Part shown: positions 34,468-45,202 of the stretch, in pieces
Position numbering within the stretch: the first letter of the stretch is position 1
How the letters are laid out: each line of letters begins with the position of its first letter
NCBI GenBank assembly: GCA_031261425.1
Contig: JAISJR010000013.1
Location: forward strand, 1 to 64,000
Source of the DNA: Planctomycetota bacterium
GTDB lineage: Bacteria > Planctomycetota > SZUA-567
Reading direction: 5' to 3'
Length of the DNA stretch: 64,000 bases
Translations under genes and position numbers: made by a program
Notes under the pieces: generated by a model
What the model was told of the DNA's origin: nothing
Databases searched by the model: none
What the model saw: only the letters and a program-made list of their open reading frames with translations

Positions 34468-35289
34468 ATGAATCAAATTTTTAACGAAGACCTTTTTAAC
34501 GGCATCGACAAAATCGCGGATAATTCCGTCGATTTAATTGTCGCCGACCCGCCTTACGGATTAGGCAAGGATTACGGCAACGACTCCGACAAAATCGACG
34601 CGGCTGATTATTTACGTTGGTCGGAAACGTGGATTGACGTGGTTTTGCCCAAACTAAAAGCCACCGGTTCATTGTATATTTTTTTGACTTGGCGATTTTC
34701 GCCGGAGGTTTTTGGCGCGCTCAAAAAGCGAATGACAATGTTAAACGAAATTATTTGGGACCGAAAAGTTCCAAGTATGGGCGGAAGTACGCGCCGTTTT
34801 TCGTCGGTTCACGACACGATTGGTTTTTTCGCGAAAACAAAAAACTATTATTTTGACCTCGACGCGGTGCGGATTCCCTATGATGTCGCGACGAAAAAAG
34901 CGCGGAGCCGGTCGATTTTCGTCGGCAAAAAATGGTTGGAAGTCGGCTATAATCCGAAAGATATTTGGAGCGTTTCGCGATTGCACCGGATTCATTCCGA
35001 ACGCGTTAATCATCCGACGCAAAAGCCGCTTGAACTGCTTGACCGAATGATTCTCGCCAGTTGTCCGCAAGGCGGATTGGTTTTTGACCCGTTTATGGGA
35101 AGCGGGACAACCGCGGTTGCCGCCAAACAAAACGGACGCAACTATGTCGGTTTTGAACTGAATCCCGATTATTGCCGAATTGCCGAAGAACGGCTTGCGG
35201 ATAATGATTTTGACGAGAGAGTGTTATTTTCCTCTGGAAATACGCCAATAAGTTATTCCGAAACGCCAGCCGTTGCTTCTCTGTTTTAG
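34468..35289 (+). CDS. N6/N4 DNA methyltransferase (beta class), partner of the preceding nuclease
   Basis: A 273-residue methyltransferase with catalytic DPPY at 27-30 and SAM-binding DPFMGSGTT at 207-215; motif IV before motif I defines the beta group. It should protect host DNA against the adjacent endonuclease. The ATG is two bases after the upstream stop, so translation is coupled. The last about 25 residues (after LADNDF) have no family match and may be a recent readthrough tail. Lower G+C than native genes. Confidence 0.88.
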   Translation: MNQIFNEDLFNGIDKIADNSVDLIVADPPYGLGKDYGNDSDKIDAADYLRWSETWIDVVLPKLKATGSLYIFLTWRFSPEVFGALKKRMTMLNEIIWDRKVPSMGGSTRRFSSVHDTIGFFAKTKNYYFDLDAVRIPYDVATKKARSRSIFVGKKWLEVGYNPKDIWSVSRLHRIHSERVNHPTQKPLELLDRMILASCPQGGLVFDPFMGSGTTAVAAKQNGRNYVGFELNPDYCRIAEERLADNDFDERVLFSSGNTPISYSETPAVASLF

Positions 35290-35421
35290 TGAACACCGCC
35301 CGTCATCACTTCGCGGCGAATAAATTCGGCAATAGTAAACATTTACATCGTAGCGGGTCGAAAAAGTAAAATCCGTCACGCTACGATTTACGGGCTTTTC
35401 ACGCAATTTTATAGTGAACAC
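35287..35421. repeat. direct repeats bounding an inverted repeat between two methyltransferase genes
   Basis: TAGTGAACAC occurs at 35287-35296, over the stop of the first methyltransferase, and again at 35412-35421. Between them ATCGTAGCG (35347-35355) faces CGCTACGAT (35379-35387) as a perfect nine-base inverted repeat. This could be the scar of a small insertion or a regulatory site for the next gene. Confidence 0.5.
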
Positions 35422-35456
35422 GTCCTATTAAAAATAGACATTCCCAATAGGTCTAT

Positions 35457-36521
35457 ATGCCACTCAACCAAATAATGCACGGCGATTGTTTGGCAGTGTT
35501 AAAGCAACTGCCTGCCGCGTCCGTTGACTTAATTTTCGCCGACCCGCCTTACAATCTGCAATTAAAAAATGAATTATATCGCCCGAATAACACCAAAGTC
35601 CTCGGCGTCGCCGACCGGTGGGACAAATTCAATTCGTTCGCCGATTACGACGAATTTTGCCGGACGTGGTTGCGGGAATGCCGGCGACTCCTGAAAGAAT
35701 CCGGCTCCATCTGGGTCATCGGCTCCTATCATAACCTCTTCCGCGTCGGCAACATTATGCAGGATTTAGGGTTTTGGCTCCTCAACGACGTAACTTGGCG
35801 CAAGACCAATCCGATGCCCAATTTTCGCGGCAGACGGTTCACCAACGCGACCGAAACGCTGATTTGGAGCGCCAAAGGCGAACACTGCCGCTACACGTTC
35901 AATCATAAGTTGATGAAACGCTACAACGGCGGCAAGCAAATGACTTCGGTCTGGTCGATTGGCTTGTGCGCCGGCGCGGAACGCCTCAAAGGCGGCGACG
36001 GCAAAAAAGCCCATTCCACGCAAAAGCCGGAAGAGTTGTTGAAGCGGGTAATTTTGTCGTCGAGCGCGCGCGGCGCGGTGGTGTTAGACCCGTTTTTCGG
36101 CGCCGGCACCACCGGCGCGGTGGCGAAAAAATTAGGGCGAAATTTTATCGGCATCGAAAAAGAAGCCGCCTATGTCGCGCTCGCCGAAAAACGCCTCGCC
36201 GCGATAAGCGATTTATTGCCGGAAGCCGAATGGCGCGAAGACGCCGCGCCGCGTAAAATTCCCTTTGCGGAATTGGTGCGCGAGCGCGTGATTTTGGCGG
36301 GCGAGATTTTACGCGGCAAAGGCGAGGTCTGCGCGACGGTTTTACCGGCGGGCGATTTGCAGTGCCAAAATCAGACGGGGTCAATTCACCGGCTCGGCGC
36401 GCTCGCGCAAGGAACGCCGGCGTGCAACGGTTGGACGTTCTGGTCGATTCGCCGCGACGACCGCTGGGTATTATTGGACGAACTCCGCGCCGGTTATCGC
36501 GACGGAAAGACGAAAAATTGA
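35457..36521 (+). CDS. CcrM/HinfI-like adenine DNA methyltransferase
   Basis: A 354-residue beta-class N6-adenine methyltransferase. DPPY (29-32) opens the catalytic loop and DPFFGAGTT is motif I. The C-terminal 90 residues carry the CcrM-type module (FAELV..., GSIHRLGA, ACNGWTFW), which in CcrM helps read GANTC. The family link is strong; GANTC specificity is inferred. No nuclease partner follows, so it may be an orphan regulator of the cell cycle or expression, or the second methylase of the preceding locus. G+C and codon use are native-like, unlike the pair upstream. Confidence 0.88.
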   Translation: MPLNQIMHGDCLAVLKQLPAASVDLIFADPPYNLQLKNELYRPNNTKVLGVADRWDKFNSFADYDEFCRTWLRECRRLLKESGSIWVIGSYHNLFRVGNIMQDLGFWLLNDVTWRKTNPMPNFRGRRFTNATETLIWSAKGEHCRYTFNHKLMKRYNGGKQMTSVWSIGLCAGAERLKGGDGKKAHSTQKPEELLKRVILSSSARGAVVLDPFFGAGTTGAVAKKLGRNFIGIEKEAAYVALAEKRLAAISDLLPEAEWREDAAPRKIPFAELVRERVILAGEILRGKGEVCATVLPAGDLQCQNQTGSIHRLGALAQGTPACNGWTFWSIRRDDRWVLLDELRAGYRDGKTKN

Positions 36522-36526
36522 GTTCA

Positions 36527-36700
36527 TAAAAATAAGAAATTTGTCCACGAATTTCACGAATTAGACGAATTAACACGGATTAAGAGCAAGAGATTTCTCA
36601 CCGAGCCGCTGTGTCTCTGTGCCTCTGTGAGAAAAAAAATTTGAAAAGCACACTAACCTTCGCTACGCTCGGTTTCGTGGAAATTCGTGGAAAAGTTCTT
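36527..36700. repeat. ACGAATT-type intergenic repeat
   Basis: CACGAATTTCACGAATTAG...TTAACACGG units, a CTGTGTCTCTGTGCCTCTGTG segment and inverted TTCGTGGAAATTCGTGG units fill the gap before ribD. Confidence 0.65.
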
Positions 36701-36714
36701 TCTTTTAAGGTTTA

Positions 36715-37824
36715 ATGACAAATCCCGACGAAATTTTTATGCGCGAAGCGCTAGCGCTGGCGGCGCGGGGCGTCGGCGCGGTCAGTCCGAATCCGCCGGT
36801 CGGTTGCGTGTTGGTGAAAAACGGCGTTGTTATCGGGCGCGGCTATCACCGGCGTTGCGGCGACGCGCACGCCGAGGTCAACGCCTTGCGCGACGCCGCG
36901 CGTTTGGGCAACGACCCGACCGGCGCGACGGCGTATGTAACGCTGATGCCGTGTCATCATCACGGCAAAACTCCGCCTTGCACCGGCGCGTTAATCGCCG
37001 CCAAAATCGCGCGGGCGGTGGTCGCGCTCGACGACCCGAATCCGACCAGCGGCGACGGCGCGGCGGCGTTGCGCGCGAACGGCATTACGGTCGAAACCGG
37101 CGCGGGCGCGGCGGCGGCGCGGCGGTTAATGGCGGGTTTTTTGCATTGCGTCGCCACCGGTTTGCCGCGCGTAACGCTGAAATACGCGATGACGCTCGAC
37201 GGCAAAATCGCGCTGTCCGACGGCTCGTCGCAATGGATTTCCAACGACGTCAGTCGCGATTACGCGCACGTTCTGCGCGCGCAAGCCGACGCGATTTTAA
37301 TCGGCGGCGGCACCGCGCGGCGCGACGCGCCCCGCCTGAACGTGCGTCTGCCCAACCGCGCGTCCGACGCGCCGCAACCGAGGCGCGTCATCATTTCAGC
37401 GACGTTAAACGTGCCGTCGCTCGCGGCGTTCGGCGACGGAGAATGGCTCATTTTCCATACGGCGGCGGCGGACGGCGGTAAGAGGCGGCGTTTGCAAGAA
37501 CGCGGCGTAACCTTGCGGCAAGTCGCCGCCACGGCAAACGGTCGGGTTGATTTGCGCGCGGCGTTGCGGATTTTGGCGGAAGAATTCGGCGCGCGCGAGG
37601 CGTTATGCGAAGGCGGGGCGCATTTACACGCGGCGCTGTTGCAAGATAGATTGGCGCAGGCGGCGGCGGTTTTTATCGCGCCGTTATTGGTCGGCGGCAC
37701 CGGCGTTGCGGCGACGGAGGGCGAAAAATTTTTCCCGCTCGGCGTCGCGCCGCGCTTAATCAACGCCACGACCGAAAATTTCGCGGGCGATATTTGTTGG
37801 CGCGGGGAAATTGCGTATAAATGA
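36715..37824 (+). CDS. ribD: bifunctional riboflavin biosynthesis deaminase/reductase RibD
   Basis: A 369-residue two-domain enzyme of riboflavin synthesis. The N-terminal deaminase (1-145) has zinc-site HAEVNAL and PCHHHGKTPPC; the residue before PC is M, where E is usual. The reductase domain (about 150-369) opens with TLKYAMTLDGKIA and contains ILIGGGTARRDAPRL and LCEGGAHL. Both halves look complete. No other rib gene is in the window. The stop codon TGA is the first part of a heptamer array. Confidence 0.95.
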   Translation: MTNPDEIFMREALALAARGVGAVSPNPPVGCVLVKNGVVIGRGYHRRCGDAHAEVNALRDAARLGNDPTGATAYVTLMPCHHHGKTPPCTGALIAAKIARAVVALDDPNPTSGDGAAALRANGITVETGAGAAAARRLMAGFLHCVATGLPRVTLKYAMTLDGKIALSDGSSQWISNDVSRDYAHVLRAQADAILIGGGTARRDAPRLNVRLPNRASDAPQPRRVIISATLNVPSLAAFGDGEWLIFHTAAADGGKRRRLQERGVTLRQVAATANGRVDLRAALRILAEEFGAREALCEGGAHLHAALLQDRLAQAAAVFIAPLLVGGTGVAATEGEKFFPLGVAPRLINATTENFAGDICWRGEIAYK

Positions 37825-37959
37825 GAGTTTAGAGTTGAGAGTTAAGAGTTTAGCAGTGGTTGCGCTTCGCGCATCTTAAAAAATAAAATTCCACTCTCTC
37901 AACTCTCAACTCTCAACTCTAAACTCTCAACTCTAAACTCTAAACTCTAAACTCTAAAA
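37822..37959. repeat. GAGTTTA heptamer hairpin, largest copy
   Basis: Left arm GAGTTTA/GAGTTGA units (37825-37855), a core with TTGCGCTTCGCGCATC, and a right arm of about nine CTCAACT/CTAAACT units (37893-37958). The arms are inverted. It starts at the ribD stop and ends just before the next gene. Confidence 0.88.
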
Positions 37960-37972
37960 AGGGGGGCGGGCG

Positions 37973-38416
37973 ATGAACAAGTTATTGATGGCGGCGGTGT
38001 GGTGCGGCTTGGCGCTGATGACGACGGTCGGCGCGGCGGACGCGGGCGCCGCGGTGCGGGAGGAAGTCGGCAAGGTCTATACCCAGCATCTCAACGCGAT
38101 GAAAGCGAAAAATTTAGGCGAAGTAATCGACACTTTCCATCCGCAATCGCCGGCGTTCAACCAAGCCAAACAGGCGGCGGCGCAAAATATGGTCAACTAC
38201 GATTTGACCTACAACATCACCGCGTTTGAGGTCGTCGGCGTAACCAAAGACGGCGCGTTCGCGGTCGTGCGCGCCAAACTCGAAACCCGCAAAGCCGGCG
38301 GCGTCGCGCCGTTTGAAGACAACGAACTCGACGCCTTGCAGGTCTTCAGCAAAGACGGCGGCAAGTGGAAAATCTGGGGGAGCGTCATCCTCGGCGTCAA
38401 GCCGCTGAATAATTGA
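37973..38416 (+). CDS. secreted NTF2/SnoaL-like protein
   Basis: A 147-residue protein with a signal peptide (about 1-23) and a mature part matching the NTF2-like fold: helix-rich start (VYTQHLNAMKAKNLGEVIDTFHPQSP), then strands ending in KDGGKWKIWGSVILG. Such proteins bind small ligands or act as stress factors; no catalytic residues stand out. A G-rich ribosome site precedes the ATG. Confidence 0.75.
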   Translation: MNKLLMAAVWCGLALMTTVGAADAGAAVREEVGKVYTQHLNAMKAKNLGEVIDTFHPQSPAFNQAKQAAAQNMVNYDLTYNITAFEVVGVTKDGAFAVVRAKLETRKAGGVAPFEDNELDALQVFSKDGGKWKIWGSVILGVKPLNN

Positions 38417-38538
38417 TATGTTCGATAGTCCACCAATTCACCGCAACGGGCGAAGAAAAAAACTATTTCTCCCTTTTCCCTAACCCTCTTTTCCCGCCGC
38501 TGAAAAATTTTCCTTTGTCGAACGAAGTTGATTGGTAA

Positions 38539-41085
<2,547 letters not shown>

Positions 41086-41114
41086 AAAAGCGCGTCCGCC
41101 GATTAAGCGCCAAG

Positions 41115-41205
41115 AACTTTTTGGTCCACGAATTACACGAATTTTCACGAATTAAAAAACTTAACGGAAAGAAGTTAATTCGTCTAATTCGTGCGCGAAT
41201 CGCGG
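41115..41205. repeat. ACGAATT-type inverted repeat
   Basis: CACGAATTACACGAATTTTC and TTAATTCGTCTAATTCGTG face each other between the convergent gyrB and grpE genes. Confidence 0.65.
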
Positions 41206-41226
41206 ACGAATCTCCGGTCGTAATTT

Positions 41227-41778
41227 TTATTCCCCCGCCGCCGGTGCGACCGGTTCGGCGGCGACAACCACGCGCGCCGGACGGAGAACCGCGTCGTTTA
41301 ACAGATAACCCGCCTGTAAAATATCCGCGACGTTGCCCACCGGCACGTCCGGCACCGGCACCATCGCCACCGCCTCGTGATAGCGCGGGTCGAAGCGTTT
41401 GTTTTTCGCGTGGATTTCTTTGACGCCGGCGGTCTCCAACGTTTTCCACAAATTGGCGCGCGCCAATTTGATGCCTTCGAGTTGCGGCGTCGGCGCTTTT
41501 TCGCCCTCGGCAATCACGCGGTCGAGGTCGTCGAACGCCGGAAAAAAATCTTTCAGAAAACGCGCCAACACGTCTTTCTGCCATTCCTGCCGTTCTTTCA
41601 TTATCCGCTTGCGATAATTGTCAAATTCCGCCGCCGTCCGTTGCGCGATTTGTTTGTAGTCCGGCGCCGCGTTAATCGGCGGCGGCGTGTCGTCCGGCAC
41701 CGGCTCGACGCTCTCCGCGCCGGTTTCGGCTTCCGGCAAATTTTCGTCGGACGGCAGTTCGCGGTTATTATCTTCCAT
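41227..41778 (-). CDS. grpE: nucleotide exchange factor GrpE
   Basis: A 183-residue DnaK nucleotide-exchange factor. An acidic disordered N-terminus (1-40) is followed by the long coiled-coil helix (about 41-95, AEFDNYRKRIMKERQEWQ) and the beta domain with FDPRYHEAVAMVPVPDVPVG. The ATG has GGAG upstream. It lies downstream of dnaJ on the same strand, forming a chaperone locus; dnaK is not in the window. Confidence 0.93.
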   Translation of the reverse strand: MEDNNRELPSDENLPEAETGAESVEPVPDDTPPPINAAPDYKQIAQRTAAEFDNYRKRIMKERQEWQKDVLARFLKDFFPAFDDLDRVIAEGEKAPTPQLEGIKLARANLWKTLETAGVKEIHAKNKRFDPRYHEAVAMVPVPDVPVGNVADILQAGYLLNDAVLRPARVVVAAEPVAPAAGE

Positions 41779-41802
41779 TGGTGAATCTCCGTTGAAGATA
41801 AT

Positions 41803-41926
41803 TAACAATTGACAATTCACAATTAACAATGGCGGAGTTTGATTAGCAAAATCGCTTCGCGAAATTTCAATAATCAATACCGAAATTGTTAATTGTTAAT
41901 TGTTAATTGTTAATTGAAATACCCTT
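41803..41926. repeat. AATTAAC heptamer hairpin between dnaJ and grpE
   Basis: Left arm AACAATTGACAATTCACAATT (41806-41830), a core GGAGTTTGATTAGCAAAATCGCTTCGCG...ATAATCAATACCG, right arm of AATTGTT units (41883-41925). The TAA stop of dnaJ lies in the right arm. Confidence 0.85.
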
Positions 41927-43061
41927 TCACTAAATCAATAAAACTTTTGCGCTCCGGCGACACGTTTTGGTCGTCGATTTTCGCCAATTCCCGATACAGT
42001 TTTTCTTGTTCGGGCGAGAGTTTTTTCGGAATTTCGACGGCGACGGCGACGATTTGGTCGCCTTTGGCGCCGCCGCGCAAGTCGGGAAAACCCATGCCGC
42101 GCAAGCGGTAAATCTGCCCGTGTTGCGTTCCCGGATTGATTTTCATATTCGCCCGCCCCTGCAACGTCGGCACGTCGAGCGTCGTCCCCAACGCCGCTTG
42201 CGCGACGCTAACCGGCACTTGGCAAACAATGTCGTTGCCGTTGCGCTGAAAAAACTTGTCTTCTTCCACGAAAATATAGCAGAACAAATCGCCGCGCGGA
42301 CCGCTCTGTAACGACGGCTCGCCCTCGTTGGGAATTCGCAACCGCGAGCCGTCGGCGATGCCGGCGGGAATTTTTACCTGAATACGGACGGTTTTGGTTT
42401 TGACGCCCTGCCCGCGGCAGTCGGCGCACGGTTTTTCGATGATGGAACCGGCGCCGCCGCATTGCGGGCAAACGGTCGAAATCGAGAAAAATCCTTGCGA
42501 CTGATGAATCTGCCCACGCCCGTTGCAGGTCGGACATCTTTTCGGTTGCGTGCCCGCCGCCGCGCCGGAACCCTTGCAGGTCTCGCAAAGTTCGTTGCGG
42601 TTAAGTTCAATCGTTTTCGCGCAACCGGTGAAGGATTCTTTGAAATTGATATTGACGCGGCATTTAAGCGAATTGCCCGCTTGCTGTTGGCGCTGACCGC
42701 CGCCGCCGAAACCGGAAAACAGTCCGTCGAAAATTCCGCCGCCGCCGCCCCCGCCCCCGCCGAAAATATCGGAAAAATGGCTGAAAATGTCTTGGATATT
42801 GGAGAAATCCGCGCCGCCGTAGCCGCCGCCTTGCTGAAACGCGGCGTGTCCGAGCCGGTCGTAGCGGGCGCGTTTGTCGTCGTCGCGCAACACGTCATAC
42901 GCTTCGGCGGCTTCTTTGAATTTTGCTTCGGCTTCTTTATCGCCCGGATTGCGGTCGGGGTGATATTTCATCGCCAATTTGCGATACGCGGACTTGATGT
43001 CGTCCGCTTTCGCGTCTTTGGCGACGCCTAAAATCTCGTAGTAGTCGCGTTTGGTAGCCAT
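41910..43061 (-). CDS. dnaJ: chaperone DnaJ
   Basis: A 383-residue full-length DnaJ. The J domain (1-70) contains HPD (34-36); a Gly/Phe-rich linker (about 75-125) with a nine-glycine run follows; four zinc repeats [24 protein letters not shown] and CADCRGQG follow; then the two substrate-binding beta domains. It stimulates DnaK ATPase. ATG 43061 is chosen by homology ([13 protein letters not shown]). It is followed by grpE. Confidence 0.97.
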   Translation of the reverse strand: MATKRDYYEILGVAKDAKADDIKSAYRKLAMKYHPDRNPGDKEAEAKFKEAAEAYDVLRDDDKRARYDRLGHAAFQQGGGYGGADFSNIQDIFSHFSDIFGGGGGGGGGIFDGLFSGFGGGGQRQQQAGNSLKCRVNINFKESFTGCAKTIELNRNELCETCKGSGAAAGTQPKRCPTCNGRGQIHQSQGFFSISTVCPQCGGAGSIIEKPCADCRGQGVKTKTVRIQVKIPAGIADGSRLRIPNEGEPSLQSGPRGDLFCYIFVEEDKFFQRNGNDIVCQVPVSVAQAALGTTLDVPTLQGRANMKINPGTQHGQIYRLRGMGFPDLRGGAKGDQIVAVAVEIPKKLSPEQEKLYRELAKIDDQNVSPERKSFIDLVKGYFN

Positions 43062-43092
43062 ATTTTTCCTGTGTTTTGCCCGATGCCTGTAT

Positions 43093-43422
43093 AGACACAA
43101 TTACGAATTAAAAATTACGAACGGCGGTCGTAATTCGTAATTTTTAATTCGTAATTGTTCTTTGCGCCGCGCCGGCAAAGCAATTTTAATGCCACTTGCC
43201 GCGCCGAGCGGCGGCGCGCCGTAAGCGTTTTACCGGTAATGGATTATTGATTGCGGCGGAATAAACGCAATGCCGGACGCGGCGGCATTTTGGCGGGGAC
43301 GGAGGTCATTTTGACTTTAGAGTTGAGAGTTTAGAGTTTAGAGTTTAGAGTTGAGCGATGGAGTTATTTGAAAGACGCGCGAAGCGCAACCTCTGCTCAA
43401 CTCTCAACTCTCAACTCTAATT
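43093..43422. repeat. two repeat hairpins in the dnaJ upstream region
   Basis: The 360-base gap holds AATTACGAATTAAAAATTACG facing CGTAATTTTTAATTCGTAATT (43099-43158), a short unassigned stretch, and a GAGTTTA heptamer hairpin (left arm 43317-43355, core GACGCGCGAAGCGC, right arm 43392-43421). No gene was seen. Confidence 0.75.
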
Positions 43423-43424
43423 TC

Positions 43425-44519
43425 TCACCGCCGGTAGTCATTCAACAGCGGGCTGTCGAGAAGCGGAGAATGCGGGTCGTAGGTTTTGAGCGGCGGCGCG
43501 TGTTGGTTGTCGCGGGCGAGCGCCTGCCGGATGTAGTCCTCCAATCGCAAATTGTCGCTTTCGCCGACGACGACAATTTGCCCGTTTTTGACGAGCGGAT
43601 TTTGCCCGTTCACGCCGCCGTAGAGCGCCGCCGCGACGTTGTAAATTTTGGCGCGCGGCGCGGCGCGGTGCGGCGTAATCAACATCACGCGCTCCAAGGC
43701 GGCGTTGTCCGCGAGCGTGTAATGGTCGCGAATCGGCGCGTTGGCGACGGCGTCCGGCGAGCGGTCGTCCAACAATTCCGCGTTGGCGCGAAAAACGGCT
43801 TCGCTCAACGACAGCGGTTTCATACCCAGCGGAAAACGCCCCTGATGTTTCACGCCGCCCAAAACGTAATAATAGCCGCCGGAACCGCTCGCCGTCTGCA
43901 CGCGCACCGCCGGATATTGGCGCACATACGGGCGAAGGGCGCGGGCGATGCCGTCGGCGATTTGCGCGGCGTTTTTGCCGCGCGCGACGACGTAATCCTC
44001 CGTGCCGGGAACGCGGACGCGCCCGTCGCGCTCGATGACCGCCGAGCCGTTAAACTCCGGCTGGTCTTTGACCGCGAGCGTAATCACGTCGCCGTCCTGA
44101 TGCTCATACGGCTCGTCCTCGCCGGGCTCGGCATACGCGCCGGCATAGACCTGTTGCTCAATCGGCATCGGTTGGCGCGGGTCAAGTCCGCCGACGGTGA
44201 ACGGACGCGCCGCGACTAAATCGGGATTGACGCCAAACGTGAGCGGCTCGCGCGCGCCGCGTTCGGGAAATTGCGGATTTTGCCCCGACAGCGCGTCGAG
44301 CGGCGGCAGAACGGGGCGCGCGTTGACCGGCGTTTCCGCCATTGCGACGGCGGGCGAGCCGAGCGAGCGCGGCGGTTGCGGCGCGACGGCATAGACCGCC
44401 GGCGCGGACAAGCCGTTGGCGCCGTAAGCGATTGGTCCTTCGTTGACTAATTGCGGCTCTGAACAAGCGGCGGCGAGCGCCAAAACCAGCGGGAGCAATT
44501 TTTTCATTTTTCTTTTCAT
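43425..44519 (-). CDS. polysaccharide export lipoprotein (Wza-like Poly_export/SLBB)
   Basis: A 364-residue outer-membrane-type lipoprotein with a lipobox LAAAC (Cys near 19), a disordered proline-rich stretch (about 25-130), then the export domain beginning DGDVITLAVKDQPEFNGSAVIERDGRVRVPG and an SLBB-like segment (YYVLGGVKHQGRFPL). Such proteins form the channel for capsule or exopolysaccharide export. No co-polymerase or glycosyltransferase genes are nearby. Either of two early ATGs could be used. Confidence 0.82.
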   Translation of the reverse strand: MKRKMKKLLPLVLALAAACSEPQLVNEGPIAYGANGLSAPAVYAVAPQPPRSLGSPAVAMAETPVNARPVLPPLDALSGQNPQFPERGAREPLTFGVNPDLVAARPFTVGGLDPRQPMPIEQQVYAGAYAEPGEDEPYEHQDGDVITLAVKDQPEFNGSAVIERDGRVRVPGTEDYVVARGKNAAQIADGIARALRPYVRQYPAVRVQTASGSGGYYYVLGGVKHQGRFPLGMKPLSLSEAVFRANAELLDDRSPDAVANAPIRDHYTLADNAALERVMLITPHRAAPRAKIYNVAAALYGGVNGQNPLVKNGQIVVVGESDNLRLEDYIRQALARDNQHAPPLKTYDPHSPLLDSPLLNDYRR

Positions 44520-44559
44520 TTTTCACCGATAAAGCGGCATTCAATTTATTTACTCGTGC

Positions 44560-44755
44560 TACGCGGTCAACAAAAAGACGCGAATTTTTACGAATAAAAA
44601 AGAGAGATTTTTTGTCCACGAATTACACGAATTACACGAATTAAAGAACCGGAAAACGGACAAAAAAAATTCGTGTTAATTCGTCTAATTCGTGAAAATT
44701 CGTGTTAAGTTCTTTTCGTGTTCATTCGCGGCTTCTCTTTTTTTGCGCGTAACGT
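44560..44755. repeat. ACACGAATT repeat hairpin
   Basis: Within the 340-base gap 44520-44860: TCCACGAATTACACGAATTA units (44618-44644) face TTCGTGTTAATTCGTCTAAT and TTCGTGAAAATTCGTG units (44670-44710), with ACGCGGTCAAC..., also seen at 51362, at the left end. No gene was seen. Confidence 0.7.
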
Positions 44756-44860
44756 GAGTTATTTAGTTATCGGACTCGGCGCGGGCGCAAGTTTAATTAG
44801 AGTTATCCGGCAAATAGCCGGAGCCAGAGATTCTTCCAATCCGACCCCCACCAACAAAAA

Positions 44861-45091
44861 ATGCCCCGTTATCGCCACGACCGCTTTATCGCGCAGGAAT
44901 TGCGCGCCGCGCAACCGGAGTTTGCCGACTGTCCGTTTTGCGTCGGACGCGACGGGCGGCGCAAAAAACTCTATCCCGCCGTCGAAGACGCCAAACACGC
45001 CGCCGCGCAACAACGCCTGCGCCGCGGCGCCCATTTAGCCGTCTATTATTGCGAAAACGGCGGCGGCGGCTGGCATCTCACCGGCGGTTGA
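44861..45091 (+). CDS. small zinc-ribbon-like protein
   Basis: A 76-residue basic protein with CPFC (24-27) and a C-terminal YYCENGGGGWHLTGG. The pattern of CxxC, then a lysine-rich Y..-eA- helix, then Y-C-x-n-GG-W-H-L-T is shared by small zinc-ribbon proteins in phage and bacterial genomes. The second half-site has only one Cys, so metal binding is uncertain. No ribosome site is visible; the function is unknown. Confidence 0.5.
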   Translation: MPRYRHDRFIAQELRAAQPEFADCPFCVGRDGRRKKLYPAVEDAKHAAAQQRLRRGAHLAVYYCENGGGGWHLTGG

Positions 45092-45202
45092 CGCGCGCGT
45101 CCTTGCAATCGGCTTGACGCTTATCGCGACCACCCTACAATTGCGCGGTTTGTCGCTTGCCGGTAAATTTATTTGCCGCGTAATTCTCACGAGGAGAGGT
45201 AA

